DNA from: Gordionus sp. m RMFG-2023
Taxonomy: Eukaryota; Nematomorpha; Gordioida; Chordodea; Parachordodidae
DNA length: 64,000 bases
NCBI RefSeq assembly: GCF_954871325.1
Contig: NC_088778.1
Coordinates: 18,069,666 to 18,133,665 of the forward strand
Direction: 5' to 3'
Shown: in pieces, positions 11,545 to 23,475 of the stretch
How positions within the stretch are numbered: the first letter of the stretch is position 1
Layout of the letters: each line of letters opens with the position of its first letter
Program-made: the position numbers and the translations under genes
Notes under the pieces: model-generated
Databases searched by the model: none
Seen by the model: the letters and a program-made list of their open reading frames with translations, nothing else
Told to the model about the DNA's origin: nothing

Positions 11545-13525
11545 GGGCCATTCCACAATCGATCACGATTCGGCCGACCCCTTTTAAAATTATTAAAAAT
11601 TTTTGGAATTATTTAGATAGGTAAAAGAGTGAGAAAGCTGTTTATTTTAGCTCGCTAGCACACCTGGTTCTCGAAATATAGGGGCTCAAAGGTACAAAAA
11701 AGAGCCACTTTGGAATCAGAAAAATTTTTAAAATGCTTATATCTCAAAAACTATTTATAGTAAAAAATATTATAATATATCATTTTGTAGGTAAAAAAGT
11801 TCTCTAATGGGCTAACAAAGAATAATAAATATTGGCTCCATATAGGCTTTTAACATCCGGTTTACCTAAATTGCTTTACCTGTATTTTTAAGCAAAATAG
11901 TGAGTTTGTTTTCGAATTTTTTTTATTGTTTTTTATTTAGACACCTTTGCTAAATATATATACAATATCAAAACCTTGGCGACGCTATCGACTCCAAAAA
12001 TTGACAAAAGAAATAGATGGCGCTTTATAAAATTACGGATTATGGTTAAAATTTTGCTGCTAACTTATCAATAACCAGATATTTTCACTATTAAAAAATT
12101 TTGATTTTCTATTAAATATACTAATTAACTGAGGAGCAGAGTGGGCATATGCCCATTAGACACTTAATAATTTAACAAATTTCCAATAATAAATATCTTT
12201 CATATAATTTTTTTAATTTTTAAGGTATCTACAATTTCATCGAATTTTTCATCATTTGATGAAGAAAGATAATGGTATAATTTCAGTCGTTAAAACTTTT
12301 TTTTACTCTAGATATTTTTTTCTTCGAATATTTCTTTTCACATAAGCGTTTTCTTTTAATGAGAGATTCCCCATTTGATTGTAGGGATATATTAATGTTA
12401 TCAATAGCCTCTTGATTAATTATATGAAGGGGAGAATCAATATCTACATTGTCATCTGAAGTATAAGGAATGTTTGATAATTTTTATCGCCATGAAGAGC
12501 ATATTAACATATCTAAATTGAATGGTAAATTTTTTTGAGTCATCCAGAGTAGAAGATTCTCGCGTTAATAAGCATGTCTCTGTAGATTAAATGGGTTGTA
12601 ACATTTTAATATTTGGTACGTCCATCTGTGATATAGAATAAAATTTTAATTGATCTACACCTAGAATACATGTTTTTGCACTCTCCAAATCCAGATTGTT
12701 ATTTATAGACAGACGATAAAATTAATCTGAACGGACAGGTTAAAATTATTTCTCAGAAAGAGAGATCGTTTTAAAAAATTATTTTGTAAAATATAATCGA
12801 ATATATGCCTAATATTTTTACTGCAGCTATTATATATTATCGAGCTAATAAGTCATTCGCTCGCTATAGTAGCAAAGTAGAGATCTAAAAAATGTAAAAC
12901 ATTTTAATGATAGTGGGCAGGGGGGTGGCAGAACTGGAAAATTTTATCACAATTCTAATAAACGTATCAATATTTTCATTTTCCTTAAGAATAATATTTT
13001 TCAACCATTAGCGCCATCTACTTTTTTCTTCAATTTTTGGTAAAAATGTATATCATGGAAAAGTCGATAGCGTCGCCAAGGTTTTGACATCGTATATATA
13101 TATTTATAAAAGATGTCTAAATAAAAAGCAAAAAAAAAAAATTCGAAAACAAACTCACTATTTTGCTTAAAAATACAGGTAAAGCAATTTAGGTAAACCT
13201 GTTAAAAGTCTATAATGGCGCCAATATTTATTATTCTTTGTTAGCCCATTAGAGAATTTCTTTACCTACAAAATGATATATTATAATATTTTTTACTATA
13301 AATAGTTTTTGAGATATAAGCATTTTAAAAATTTTACAGATTCCAAAGTGGCTCTTTTTTGTACCTTTGAGCCCCTATATCTCAAGAACCAGGTGTGCTA
13401 GAGAGCTAAAATAAATGGCTTTCTCATTTTTTTACCTATCTAAATAATTCCAGAAATTTTTAACAATTTTAAAAAGGGTCGGCCGAAAAAGTGCCTTTTT
13501 TGATCGATTTGACATGGAATGACCC
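11545..13525. mobile_element. TTAA-flanked foldback nested in the hAT
   Basis: Flanked by TTAA on both sides (11541-11544, 13526-13529). Ends GGGCCATTCCACAATCG and ATGGAATGACCC are imperfect inverted repeats that extend to about 500 bp per arm (to ~12035 and from ~13005; matching landmarks CTTGGCGACGCTATCGA and AGATGGCGC). TTAA targets are typical of piggyBac and Kolobok superfamilies. The ~950-bp centre has a minus-strand segment near 12560-12230 with an acidic then lysine/arginine-rich stretch (ESLIKRKRLCEKKYSKKK). This could be a remnant of a transposase or accessory protein, but no catalytic motif is visible. Confidence 0.8.
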
Positions 13526-13639
13526 TTAAATATAAGTAATTCTTGTACGGTATTTTAAAAAATATAATTTAACAATTATAATTAATACAAATGTATCAAA
13601 ATATAAATAATTCTTAAATGCAATACTTTTATTAAAAAT

Positions 13640-15260
13640 AGGCAGGGAATCTAAAGTGCAATTACACATGGAAAGGGCCTGCAAAGCATTTTTGGTCACA
13701 AAGAGTATTCTATTCCATCAAGATTTTTATACCATCGACATTTCAAAATAACTTATCACGATCCTGATAAATCATCAGAATAAAACTCTGAGATTTTCTT
13801 AATATCCTCTCGCGTTTCAAGTGTAATTAATAATTTAGACTCAACCGGCAGGAGAAAATAAAAGCTTTTTAAAATAAAATTGTGACTAATAAATCTTTCC
13901 ATTAATTGAAATAAAATATATCAATAAGGGGAATGAAAATATTTATTTTATAAAAGTCCTTAATCATAGATGCATCAATATTTAAGCTATTGGACTGTCT
14001 AGAAACTACTCTAGGTTTATAAATTTTAATTCCAAACATATTAGCGAACTCCTTTACTTTCTGGTATATTTCATGAAATTTTCATCCACATTATCTTTTA
14101 TATTTGTTAATATTTCAACAATATTCTTTGCCCTATTCATAACCTCCCTTAAATCCAAATCAATTTTTTGTAGCATTTTGCTAAAATCATATGTATAATT
14201 AAATAAAAAATATACATATTGAATTGATATTAAAAATTGTGGCTTCGTAATAGCCTGCAAAAGATTTTCAGCATCTACGGAATCTTTTACTTTGCTTGAT
14301 ATGTAGGATTCGAGCGCTGCAAAAATAACTTCATATAATTCGATGAAAAGTCTCACTGACTGTTGTCTTTCAATAAATCTAGTTGGACAAAATCTTTTTA
14401 GTTTTTTTTGATTATTTGAATCAATATCACAAACGTTCGGATAAAAAGCTGCCTATTCTTGGGTGGTGTGAAAAAGTCACAAACCGACGATATTGTTTAT
14501 AAATTGTGAAAAATATATTAGATTTATTAAAAGATATCTATAATAAATAATAAAATCTAATTAATTCCAATTAAATTAAAATATTTTTACGTAAACTGTT
14601 CCGGATGTCTCGAATTTTGCATGCCTCATATATCATTAAATTTAGGCAATGTGAACTACAGTAAACATATAGAGCTGTGCTATAAAGCTCTCATTCTTGA
14701 CTGCACCCCTTTAACTTGACCACTCATTGAGGGAGCTCCATTTCTCATTAGATTTAAATTTAGGTCTTGAATAGATGCTAAAAATTTTAGCTATCGTCTT
14801 TGATTTAGTCTCATGTAAGTTAATAAATTGAACAAAGAATTCCTTCATTTTGAAATCACCTGATTCCATATCAATAAACCTTATTGCTAGGATAATTGCT
14901 CTATATTAACACCCAAAGTCTCATCCGCCAAAACACTAAAAAATGGTGATGCTTTCACTTTTGTAGAAATTTCTTTCAATATGAACCTATTGCATATGGG
15001 TATTATTTCATTTTGAATACTTAACCTAAGGTAGGTGGCATTTTAGCAGAGCTTTCAAAAAGCTTTATATAGTTATCATTATTATTGCATAAAAGTTTCA
15101 ACCATTCTTTGAAATTTCTTTCATTATGAAGATTATGTAAGTGCTAAGGGGCCAGAGGATATTCTATGAGCTCTTAATGCTAAGCCCTGCCTTCCTAACC
15201 AAATGATTGCATCAATTATTATAATTATTCTTGCTCTGTTGGTTGTAACAATATCAAATT
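13640..15260 (-). pseudogene. DUF4371/ZMYM1-like hAT transposase, decayed
   Basis: Transposase of the element at 11032-15600. In order on the minus strand: a DUF4371-like part near 15230-14880 (LALRAHRISSGPLA, later FFSVLADETLGVN, the first catalytic region of the hAT fold); the CPTRF box at about 14395, followed by a 100-residue open stretch at 14356-14054; and a C-terminal part near 13800-13640. hAT transposases cut and paste DNA in the nucleus with a DDE-type RNase H fold interrupted by a helical domain. The frame is broken by several stops and frameshifts, so it is inactive. Confidence 0.75.
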
Positions 15261-15600
15261 TTTTTTTATTCATTACATTAGATATTGATATCTTTTGATT
15301 CATAGAGATGGCTTTTAAAGCATCCGATATCTCACAAGAATTGAGATGGTAAATATTTTATTTCATTTTTAATATATATTTTTAAACGATGTGATCATTT
15401 AAAATTGAAAATTCTTATTTATTTTTTCAAAATAAATTTCATTTTGATATCATATATATTATTTTATTTCTAAATTGAAACCGTTTTTTAAATGAAATAT
15501 TTAAAAAAAACTTTAATTTAAAAAAATTCTCAAATTAAAAAAATAAAAAAATAAATTTTGTAGGTTATGGGGGGGGGGGGTGTTTGGGTCTACGCCACTG

Positions 15601-16529
15601 CGTTAACTTATAAAATAATTTTAATTTTTATATGGAATTTTCAGATAAATTAGAAAATAAATTTTTTCTGTAAAAATTGCCTGAAATTAATAGGGTAAGT
15701 ACTCTACATATAATGCCATACATTTCCGGTCAAATAAGAATTCAAAAGTCACCTCCCATAAATGATTTTAAAAAAGAGCGATTCCAAATCTCCGTGGATT
15801 CTACACCCCAAACGACATATATATTTTTTTTATGAGGCAAAACATTAGAATGTTTTAAGATTACAATATAAACATTGCACAATTTAGAAATTTATGTTTT
15901 TCCGACCAGAGGAGGGGACAAGCGCCACCCCTTGCCAGGTTAGCGCTTATGAAAATAAAATGCAAATTAATTGCATTACACAAAATGTTGCAACAAAAAT
16001 GTGATGTCCTATTAAATTAAACAATAAAATGATATTATATAAACTTTCAAAAAAAAACATGATTTTGGATAATCCGAGGCACAAATTCTGAAACCTATGT
16101 CATTTAATTATCCCTTTAGTCACAAGCTAAGAATACTAACAGAATAAGCCTATAGTGAATTTTAAAATAAATAACAAAATTTTGGCATCTTGCCCTAAAA
16201 ATACAAATTCTGAAACTTAAGCCAATATTTAACGCTTAATTTGACTTTAATATTCTTTAAACCAGATACCGCTGGATGTTGTTACTATTTGTACTTTGAT
16301 CAAATAGTTTAAGTTCCCTCCTAGAATTTGTGTTTCAATTAAAATTGTTTAGACTAATTTACGTTAATCAAAAGTTAAAGATAAATTTTTGAAAGATTAA
16401 CAAAGTATATGCTTCTATTTAGAGAATGTTAGAAAAATTAATATAAGTTTTATATAGAAATTTTTTACAGATGGAGAAATTTGTCCACCCTTTCTTGGAA
16501 AAGATGACAAGAAATGACCAGCTAGTACC
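15601..16529. other. AT-rich spacer
   Basis: No ORF, terminal repeat or tandem array was recognised. Small C/G-richer words near 15900-15960 (GACCAGAGGAGGGGACAAGCG) have no assigned role. Confidence 0.4.
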
Positions 16530-16880
16530 ATAATTTTTAATTGCCTGTTCTCGTAAATATCATTTTATGTAAATAAAATCCCCTACATACCTCCCACCCC
16601 CTTTACCCAGAAAATGTACACAATGTAAAACAAGAATTTGAAAGAAAAATACTAAAAGTTAAAGTTAATAACTTTTTAAAACAACGACATATAATTAAAA
16701 TTTTTTAGAAAAAAAGCATTTTTGTAAAAAACAAATGAAAAACCATAAATATTTTTATAAAAATCTATCATAGCCAAAGTCTTACATATGTGGACCTAAA
16801 GGTCTCAAATAAAATTTTGGGAATAAAATTCTCCTAGTAGTGCCCCACCTCTCCTTTAGAAAAATCCTGGCTATACTTTA
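16530..16880 (+). repeat. Dispersed repeat, copy 2
   Basis: It opens with a CCTGTTCTCGTAAATATCAT-like block shared with copy 3, then CCTCCCACCCCC, TTGAAAGAAAAAT, AACTTTTTAAA, CATAGCCAAAGTCTTAC and TGTGGACCTAAAGGTCTCAA, and ends near AAAAATCCTGGCTATAC. This is the longest uninterrupted copy. No ORF. Confidence 0.7.
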
Positions 16881-17652
16881 TTATATATAATGGCATTCAA
16901 AATGTTAATATTTCATCTATTTCACTAATGTATTGTCATATCATTTTGTCTTTTTATTTTATAAAGCTATAATATATAACATATAGTTCATATTTATTTA
17001 CATTAGTTTATAATATAACTATAACAAATTATGCCTTATCGTTTTTTAAAAATTAATTATATATCACATCCATGTAATTTGTTTGTTCCTTAATAAATTT
17101 ACTTTTTTTTTTCTATTTAGCTTTCACCTTTTCTGGTGGTAAGCTCCTTCAACATCTCTCTCCACTTTATGTTATTCATACAATCTCTTTTATCTAGTTT
17201 ATACTTATTATATTGGCTCTAACTTTACCATTGAAGTTTTGGCCTTCCTATTTTACACTTGCCCATCACTTTAAACTCTCAACCTTATTTCCTATGTAGT
17301 TCATAGGCCTTCTCATTTTGAGCCCATACCACCTAAGTCTGTTTACCATTAACTTAGTCTTAATGGGCACTACCTTTAAACTACTTAGTATTCTTGACTG
17401 CGCACTTTATCCTTTCTTGTTACACCAGCAATCATCCTCAGCATTCCCATTTCCATAGTTTGTAGACTTCTCTCGTCTGATTCCTTAGTTTGTAGACTTC
17501 TCTCGTCTGATTCCTTAGATGGCCATGTTTCCGAACTATATAGAATAGTTGGTTGTATTATGGAACTGTAAATTTTTCCCTTTAATTTGTGTCGGATTCT
17601 TTTGTCAAATAGCACTCCAGATAAAGATCTCCACTTTAACCACCCTTGATTA

Positions 17653-19618
17653 CAGTATTAATATGATTTGTTGTAACACATGTCAACAATGTGAATAAAC
17701 ATTCTTATATGGTGTTCAAACTTTCCATAATTATTGAAAAAACTTGTTGAGAAAATTAAATTTTTTTTTATTAATTATAAAAGTTTGAAAACTTAATGAA
17801 GACAATTTTTCAAAATTTGAACAGGAACGAATATAGCTTTTTTAATATTTTGGACATAGGTTTAAAAGAGAAAATGAGTATTTAAAAAATCTACTATAAA
17901 AATAATTTACTAATATTTTTACTTTTAAAGTATTATTCCATATTTTAATTTTATTTGTTAAGATTTTTTTATGATCAATTCGAGACGCCAAAATTAAAAA
18001 ACACTATTTATTTATTCTTATATATATATAAAATATTATACAATACAAATCAATTATAAATTCAATCATTTAAAGGAATGCATCGAATTCCATCTTCAAT
18101 GAATTTTGTGGTGTGAGAATAAAAATTTGAAAAATTATATGTAAAATAGCTTCTCAAAATACGCGTAACAGTAGCAATAACTTCTATTCTGTTAATTGGT
18201 TTAGGATAATTTGATCGGTATTGATTTTTAAGAACTCCGAAAAAATTTTCGATCGGATTTAATTGTGGAGAATAAGGTGGTAAAAATATGATATTTGGAT
18301 AATTTTCACTAATTATCCTCGCTCGATGTATAGGAGCATTATCCATTATAGGAAATGAATTCGATGGTAAAATTGTATATAAGTCATCGAGGAATATTTT
18401 AAATTTTATGGCAGTGAAAGCCCCATCTATAATTGTGAATTTTTTCATTCCACTTATTCCTATTGTGCATAGGACTGATATATTTTTACCTTTAGAGGGA
18501 GGTAACTTAACAGATGGCCTTTTTCCTAAGGGTGCCCACCCATAGTGTGAAATAATGTGAGTGTTAAAGCCTACCTCGTCCAGGAAGAATATATTTTCAA
18601 AAGAAATATTTTTCATTTTTTCACAATATTCCTTTCGATTTTGAATGACATCTGGGGCGTTTCTCCTATCGGGTTCTTTTCCAACCCTTTTCCGACTCCA
18701 ACCCATTAATTTTATACTTTTCGATATTGCCGACTCGCTCATTTTTAGATTGAGCGGTAATTGTTCTATAATATTTTTTATGGTGTAGCCGTTATTATTA
18801 TCTAATAATTCTGCTATATTAGCTTGTAGTTCTGCGTTATCCTTCTTTTTCCGTCCTCGTTGTTTCATTATATAATCTTTTAATGGGTCGTCGTAATATT
18901 CAGGAAAGGTTTCCCGCTTGAAGCGATAAACTGAACCAAGGGATAAATTAAGGTCTTGGGCAATTGTCTTTGCTTTGGGCTGATCATCAATTGGCTTGCT
19001 CAGCCATATTTTAGCCAATTCAATTTTTTCATGACTCCAGTTACCCTTTTTTTTCCTCATAGGAATAGGATCAAGATTTGATTGTTCTTGAATATTCGAA
19101 TTTTGATATCGATTAGTAATGTCAGAAAGACATCTACGGGAATTTGATGGACTGGATGAATTGCTTTGGTATCTATTTGTTATTTCAGATAACCCCCCAA
19201 GAGAATATGAAGTTTCATTAAATGTATCTAAAATTATGTATATAAAGTTAGTAAATAATCGAATATTATATTAACAAACCTGAAACTGGAGAAAGATTTA
19301 AAATACTAGCGATAGTAAAATTTGACATTTAAAAGAAATAGAAATACAGATTTTAATCTGAAAAAAATTATTAGAAATTTAAAATTAAAATTGTCGAAAA
19401 TTTATAAAAGTAAACATAATAAAGTTTTAAATCAAGTTAAATTACAAGTTTTTAAAAATAATAATGTTTTTCGCAACATGTTCTTTGAATTAAAATTTTT
19501 TTAAAAAGGATCTATTTTTCTCAACAAGTTTTTTCAATAATTATGGAAAGTTTGAACACCATATAAGAATGTTTATTCACATTGTTGACATGTGTTACAA
19601 CAAATCATATTAATACTG
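17653..19618 (-). mobile_element. IS630-Tc1-mariner element, structurally complete
   Basis: It has about 100-bp terminal inverted repeats, nearly identical, starting CAGTATTAATATGATTTG and running through TTGTAACACATGTCAACA, AATAAACATTCTTATATGG and AATTATTGAAAAAACTTGTT. A TA dinucleotide flanks both ends (17651-17652, 19619-19620), the standard Tc1/mariner target. The transposase gene lies on the minus strand. The insertion is inside the LINE between its FADD box and its C-terminal part, so it is younger than the LINE. The TIR similarity and open gene suggest a recent arrival. Relics of the same family are at 25505-25600, 59545-60090 and 60545-60673. Confidence 0.93.
18062..19328 (-). CDS. 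IS630-like DDE transposase, two exons, 404 residues
   Basis: Cut-and-paste transposase of the surrounding element; it binds the TIRs and cleaves DNA at TA sites. Exon 1 is 19328-19280. A 52-nt intron (19279-19228) has GT and AG borders and a TACTAAC branch-point-like box. Exon 2 is 19227-18062. Splicing joins the frames exactly. The uninterrupted part alone would start at 19060 (332 residues), but the upstream frame stays open and links to the ATG at 19328. The N-terminal 72 residues are Ser/Asn-rich with a repeated LS(E/D)ITNRYQ motif. Two helix-turn-helix-like parts follow (about residues 82-125 and 150-205), then the DDE_3 domain: D233 in FFLDEVGFNTH, D312 in PIMDNAPIH, E343 in YSPQLNPIENFF. 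The spacing between the second D and E is 30 residues, shorter than the named DD34E to DD41D classes. No stop or frameshift is seen; it could be active. Confidence 0.9.
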
Positions 19619-21225
19619 TAATTTTACTCTTTATCTCTTTTTCTATTGTGCCGTTTGTTTGTATAGTGGAGCCCAAATATTTGCAGCTTTCAATTGCCTT
19701 ATCTGCCATTCATTTATATCAATACACTCTGTTTCATCTCCTCTTATCACCATATACTCCGTCTTTTCTCTATTTACTTTTAGTCCGTGCTTTTCTAGGA
19801 TCTTTATCCAACTCACTAATCTTTCTTTCATTTCATCCTTGGATTCGGCAAGTATCACAATATCATCTGCAAATATCATATTTCACGGAACTGTTTGAGG
19901 TATAAACTGTGCTAATACATCCATTACTGTAATGAAGAGAAGTGGGCTGAGAGCCGACCCTTGATGAACTCCTTCGGCTATTGTGAAGCCTGTTGAAGTA
20001 CCTGTTGTGCTACGGATCATTGTTGTATGGCCAATATACATATCCTGTATTATTCTTATATATTTTTCGGGAATCTTTTTGTGGCGTAGCGCCCACCAGA
20101 TAAGTTTTCTTGGGATTCTATCGAAGGCCTTTTCTAGATCGAGAAAGACCATGTGTAGCTTTTTGTTCCTTTCCCTGTATTTTTCACTTATTTGCCTAAT
20201 TGCGTGGATAGCATCAGTTGTTAATCTTCCAGGCATAAAGCCAAACTGAGTTTCTCCTATTTCGATTATGTCTCTTAATCTTTTTTCTATTATTTTTTCG
20301 TATAATTTTTAGTGCTTTAAGGCTTTCTATTGGAATATCATCTGGACCCCTAGCATTGTTGTTTTTCATATGCTTAAGGCATATGATTATCTCTTGTTCT
20401 GTTATTGGTGGTATAAGGTTTTGACATGGGGAGTGTTCATCTAAATGTAGTATATGGGGATTAAAGTTGAGAAGCTCCTGAAAATATTATTTCCATCTAT
20501 TCATTATTTCTTTTTCCTTTATTATCAATTTCCCATCTTTATTTTTTATTACTTTCGGAGCTCCATTTATATCCCCAGAATTCTTTTCTCGCTGTTTGGC
20601 TAATCTGTATATTTTATTTTGCCCTTCTTTGGTATGTAGTTCTTCATACATGTCTGATGCATGGTTCCAGTTTTATCTTGTTTTGAGTGGATTTATTTGT
20701 GATGTGTAAATCCATGACTAATAGCTTGTGTTGCGCGGCTTTATCTTCTCCTGGGATGACTTTGCAGTCTATTACATCTTATCTGTGTGTTTTCCTTGTA
20801 CCACTTTCATATGTTATTAAATAACTCTCTTTTATCCTATAGTAGGTGTTGGTTAAGGCAAGCTCGAAGGCTTGCACAAATTTCAGTATATGCTCTCCAT
20901 CATCATTTCTTTCTCCATATCCAAAACCACCATGATGCCTTTTGTAGCTATCTCTTGCTTTTCCCACATGTGCATTTAAGTCACCACCTATTATGACTAG
21001 GTCATCCTTAGGGATTTTTATTACAGCTTCATCAAGGATAGCTCTAAATCATCTTTCTCCTCTTCTTTGCGACCCGTTTGAGGAGCATATACTGAAAGGA
21101 TGTGTAGTATTGATTGATCAATGCAGAGTTTTATCTTTATTAGTCTATCAGAGGTTCTATTAAATATTACCACTGAGGAGGTTAGATCTTGACTGAGGAT
21201 GATACCGACACCTTTCCTATTAGTA

Positions 21226-21550
21226 TCAATATCGACAGATATCCCACGTATTCCTCACACCAAATCATCAATATCGACAGATATCCCACCGGAGTATACT
21301 TATCGATTTCATTGTAAGCTTGATCTCCCACCCCGGAGTATCAATCCCGATGGATATCCCACTGGAGTATCGTTATTGTAGCTTGGATACATTGTGCTTG
21401 AACGGCCTTTGAGGTCACCATTATCCTAGCTTTGGCCAAGAGATCGTTATCATCCTTGAATGACCCACGAGTCTCAGCTGTCCAAGCCTATCGGTGACCG
21501 GGGTGACATTTCTTAGCTCAGAAAATCATCTTATCATTTGTCTGTACACA
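21226..21550. repeat. GC-richer block with imperfect tandem repeats
   Basis: Three imperfect copies of ATCGACAGATATCCCAC / CCGGAGTAT-like words occur at about 21228, 21268 and 21340, spaced 40-75 bp. The block continues with TGAACGGCCTTTGAGGTCACC and GTGACCGGGGTGACATTTC. Base composition is clearly less AT-rich than the surroundings. It lies upstream of the truncated LINE end. No protein match was recognised on either strand. It could be 5' untranslated LINE sequence or an unrelated insertion. Confidence 0.45.
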
Positions 21551-22760
21551 TCCGTCATCAAAAAAAAAACCCGAAAATTTAGTAAAAAAAAAAATTGATT
21601 TCCGATTTTGTTAATTTTCTTTAAAAAAAATTATATTTTTTAATGTCTAAAAACGGGGATTATGGGAAATTTTTTTCTGGGTATTTTATACCAGGGAATT
21701 ATTTTCGTTAATTTTTCTACTGGGAATTAATTTCCTTGCCTTTTTTTTACAACTAGTATTTTTTTTCATGTGTATGTACGACTATTATTATAATTATTCT
21801 TATAATTTTTTTAAAAAAAATAACATTTGTATTGCAATATTCATAAATACATAAATATAATATAAGTATAACGTTAACATCTTATATTTTTATTAAATCA
21901 TTGAGGCTTATAATATTTTTTTTTAAATAAAAAAGAAATAAATAAAATAATATTGTTGTGGGAATGGGAATAAACTAAATTTTTTTTAGTTTTTTTAGCA
22001 TTTGAAATTGAAAACTTAGAACAGCAATGTAATTTTATTTATTCTAAAATACATTTTTACTTTTAAGTTAAATTTAACAGTTTTCTTTTGCAATTCTTTT
22101 AAATATAATTTAAAATAAAAAATATGAAACTAATTATTAAATATTTATCATTCGTACGACAAAAATGTATTGATAAAAATATTCATTTAGAACCGATATC
22201 TAAAGACGATTTCGATAATGGCATCACTTCCAAAAACTATAAATTCGAAAACAATCCTGTAAAATATTAAATATTGCATTATAAATACAGTATGGGCCAC
22301 TTCCTAACAAATTATTATTTCTAAGCGGTTTCCTAGGCATTTCTTTTTATTTCCAAACAATGAAGGATTGTTTAATTCTTTTTTTTTATATAATAAAATA
22401 TTATTAGTATCGGCAAGACATTCACACCTATATAAATTTGCCACCATTCGATCATTATTAAAAATACAAAAAAAAATTGGCAAATTATTATTTGTTTGAA
22501 GATAAAAAAAATTTGCTGGAAACATTCTTGGTAAAAACTTCAAAACGTCATCTTGTCTGGAAATGGCCTGCCCGTCTTCTAATATTTTATTTCTGGTCCT
22601 TTGAGAAAAGTTATTAGCTGGCTAAAATGTATTTTATGTGAATATATTAGTATGACTGATTCATTTGATATCAAATTAACAAGGGCTGTAACGATAGCCG
22701 ATAGGAACATTTAACCGGTATCAATAGCAGGGAGTCAACCCCTGGTGTTTTTATCTAACC
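21551..22760. other. AT-rich spacer
   Basis: No gene recognised. GGGAATTATTTTCGTTAATTT / GGGAATTAATTTCC words at 21696-21745 and an AAGGGCTGTAACGATAGCCGA segment at 22682-22702 resemble decayed hAT termini. An 81-residue minus-strand frame near 22300-22540 has no recognisable domain. Confidence 0.35.
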
Positions 22761-22960
22761 CAGAGACCTGTAGAGTACCATTTGCCCGGCCCGGAATTTT
22801 ATTTCAAATATATTTTACGGCCCGGCCCGGGTTTAAAAATTTTAGGCTCGGTCCGTCCCGGATATTTAAAAAAAAAATTTCTTGGGCCTGGCCCGGATTT
22901 AAAAAAATTTTTTTTAGGCCCGGCTCGGAATTTTTTAAAATTTTATTTGGCCTGGTATAT
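22761..22960. mobile_element. GCCCGG-type MITE, left part
   Basis: It starts CAGAGACCTGTAGAGTACCA and continues with repeated CGGCCCGGGTTTAAAAAT-type units. The right terminus is not found. The open frames on both strands are by-products of the repeated units. Confidence 0.65.
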
Positions 22961-23034
22961 ACAAAAAATTTACCTATTTGGTATTTTATCTTATTTTCGG
23001 CGAGTATTATCATTTAATAAGCAAGCATATTAGC

Positions 23035-23250
23035 TAATGTTGTTAAACGGCTCGTTTTCGATTTTTGAAAACGGCTAACTTAATAATTTCGCCAGAAAAA
23101 TATAAGCCACGAAATTTCGATATTATATGTCTAGCTAGGCCTTTGCTCTTTCTATGAGCAAAATTTTTAGGATTGCATAATATTTTTCTGGATAAAAAAC
23201 TGTTAGCCGTTTTTAAAAATCGGCTCAAAACGAGCCGTTTAACAACACTA
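23035..23250. mobile_element. MITE with TAxTGTTGTTAA ends, copy 1
   Basis: The left end TAATGTTGTTAAACGGCTCG and the right end CGAGCCGTTTAACAACACTA are inverted repeats that extend about 45 bp (ATTTTTGAAAACGGCTAAC against GTTAGCCGTTTTTAAAAAT). 216 bp, no coding capacity. The end motif is shared with the 5.4-kb element at 58372. Confidence 0.85.
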
Positions 23251-23475
23251 CCATATTTTTTTTTTATAAACAGATATTTAGTATATTACAAATTGATACT
23301 ATAAAAAATTTGGGTAAATATTATTTTGAGAATATACTATATTAATTGTATTTATAAAAAAATAAAAATGATATTTTAATTAATAAAAAATATAACATAT
23401 ATTTTATAATAATGTATTTAATCCTTTCGTATTTATTCCATGGCAGGAAAACTAATTATATTAAGTTATACAAGC

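Larger units (their letters stand above)
11032..15600 (-). mobile_element. DUF4371-type hAT transposon
   Basis: The left end CAGTGGCGTATCCAGG and right end TACGCCACTG are inverted repeats. The flanks CGTTAATT and CGTTAACT give a 7-of-8 target duplication. After removing the nested TTAA element at 11545-13525 it is about 2.6 kb. The transposase runs on the minus strand and is decayed. Homologous pieces of the same family lie at 32340-32800 (C-terminus) and 36340-36823 (left end), and the two full copies at 27789 and 30565 are related. Confidence 0.85.
17100..21225 (-). mobile_element. RTE-like LINE, split by an IS630 element
   Basis: Non-LTR retrotransposon on the minus strand, running from an endonuclease segment (VGIILSQDLTSSVV, ~21215) to a 3' end near 17100-17120 with an A-rich tail. 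Endonuclease: GKARDSYKRHHGGFGYGERN (20967-20900) and the C-terminal ALTNTYYRIKESYLIT. Reverse transcriptase: HMVFLDLEKAFDRIPR (20150-20100), GVHQGSALSPLLF (~19960), and the catalytic FADD box (19874-19863). Post-RT part: KLKGKIYSSIIQPTILYSSE (17600-17530). This arrangement is that of the many invertebrate RTE-type copies annotated as craniofacial-development-protein-2-like. The EN-RT linker is full of stops. A TGA at 19885-19883 stands where relatives have Trp, just before the FADD box. A 30-bp tandem duplication repeats KESDERSLQT. The 5' end is truncated. An IS630 element interrupts it at 17653-19618. Confidence 0.85.

Noticed and set aside
19643-20249. Plus-strand frames opposite the LINE
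   Set aside because: Shadows of the minus-strand reverse transcriptase.
22745-23033. Three overlapping frames with FARPG / GPGP motifs
   Set aside because: Translation of GCCCGG repeats of a MITE end; no gene.
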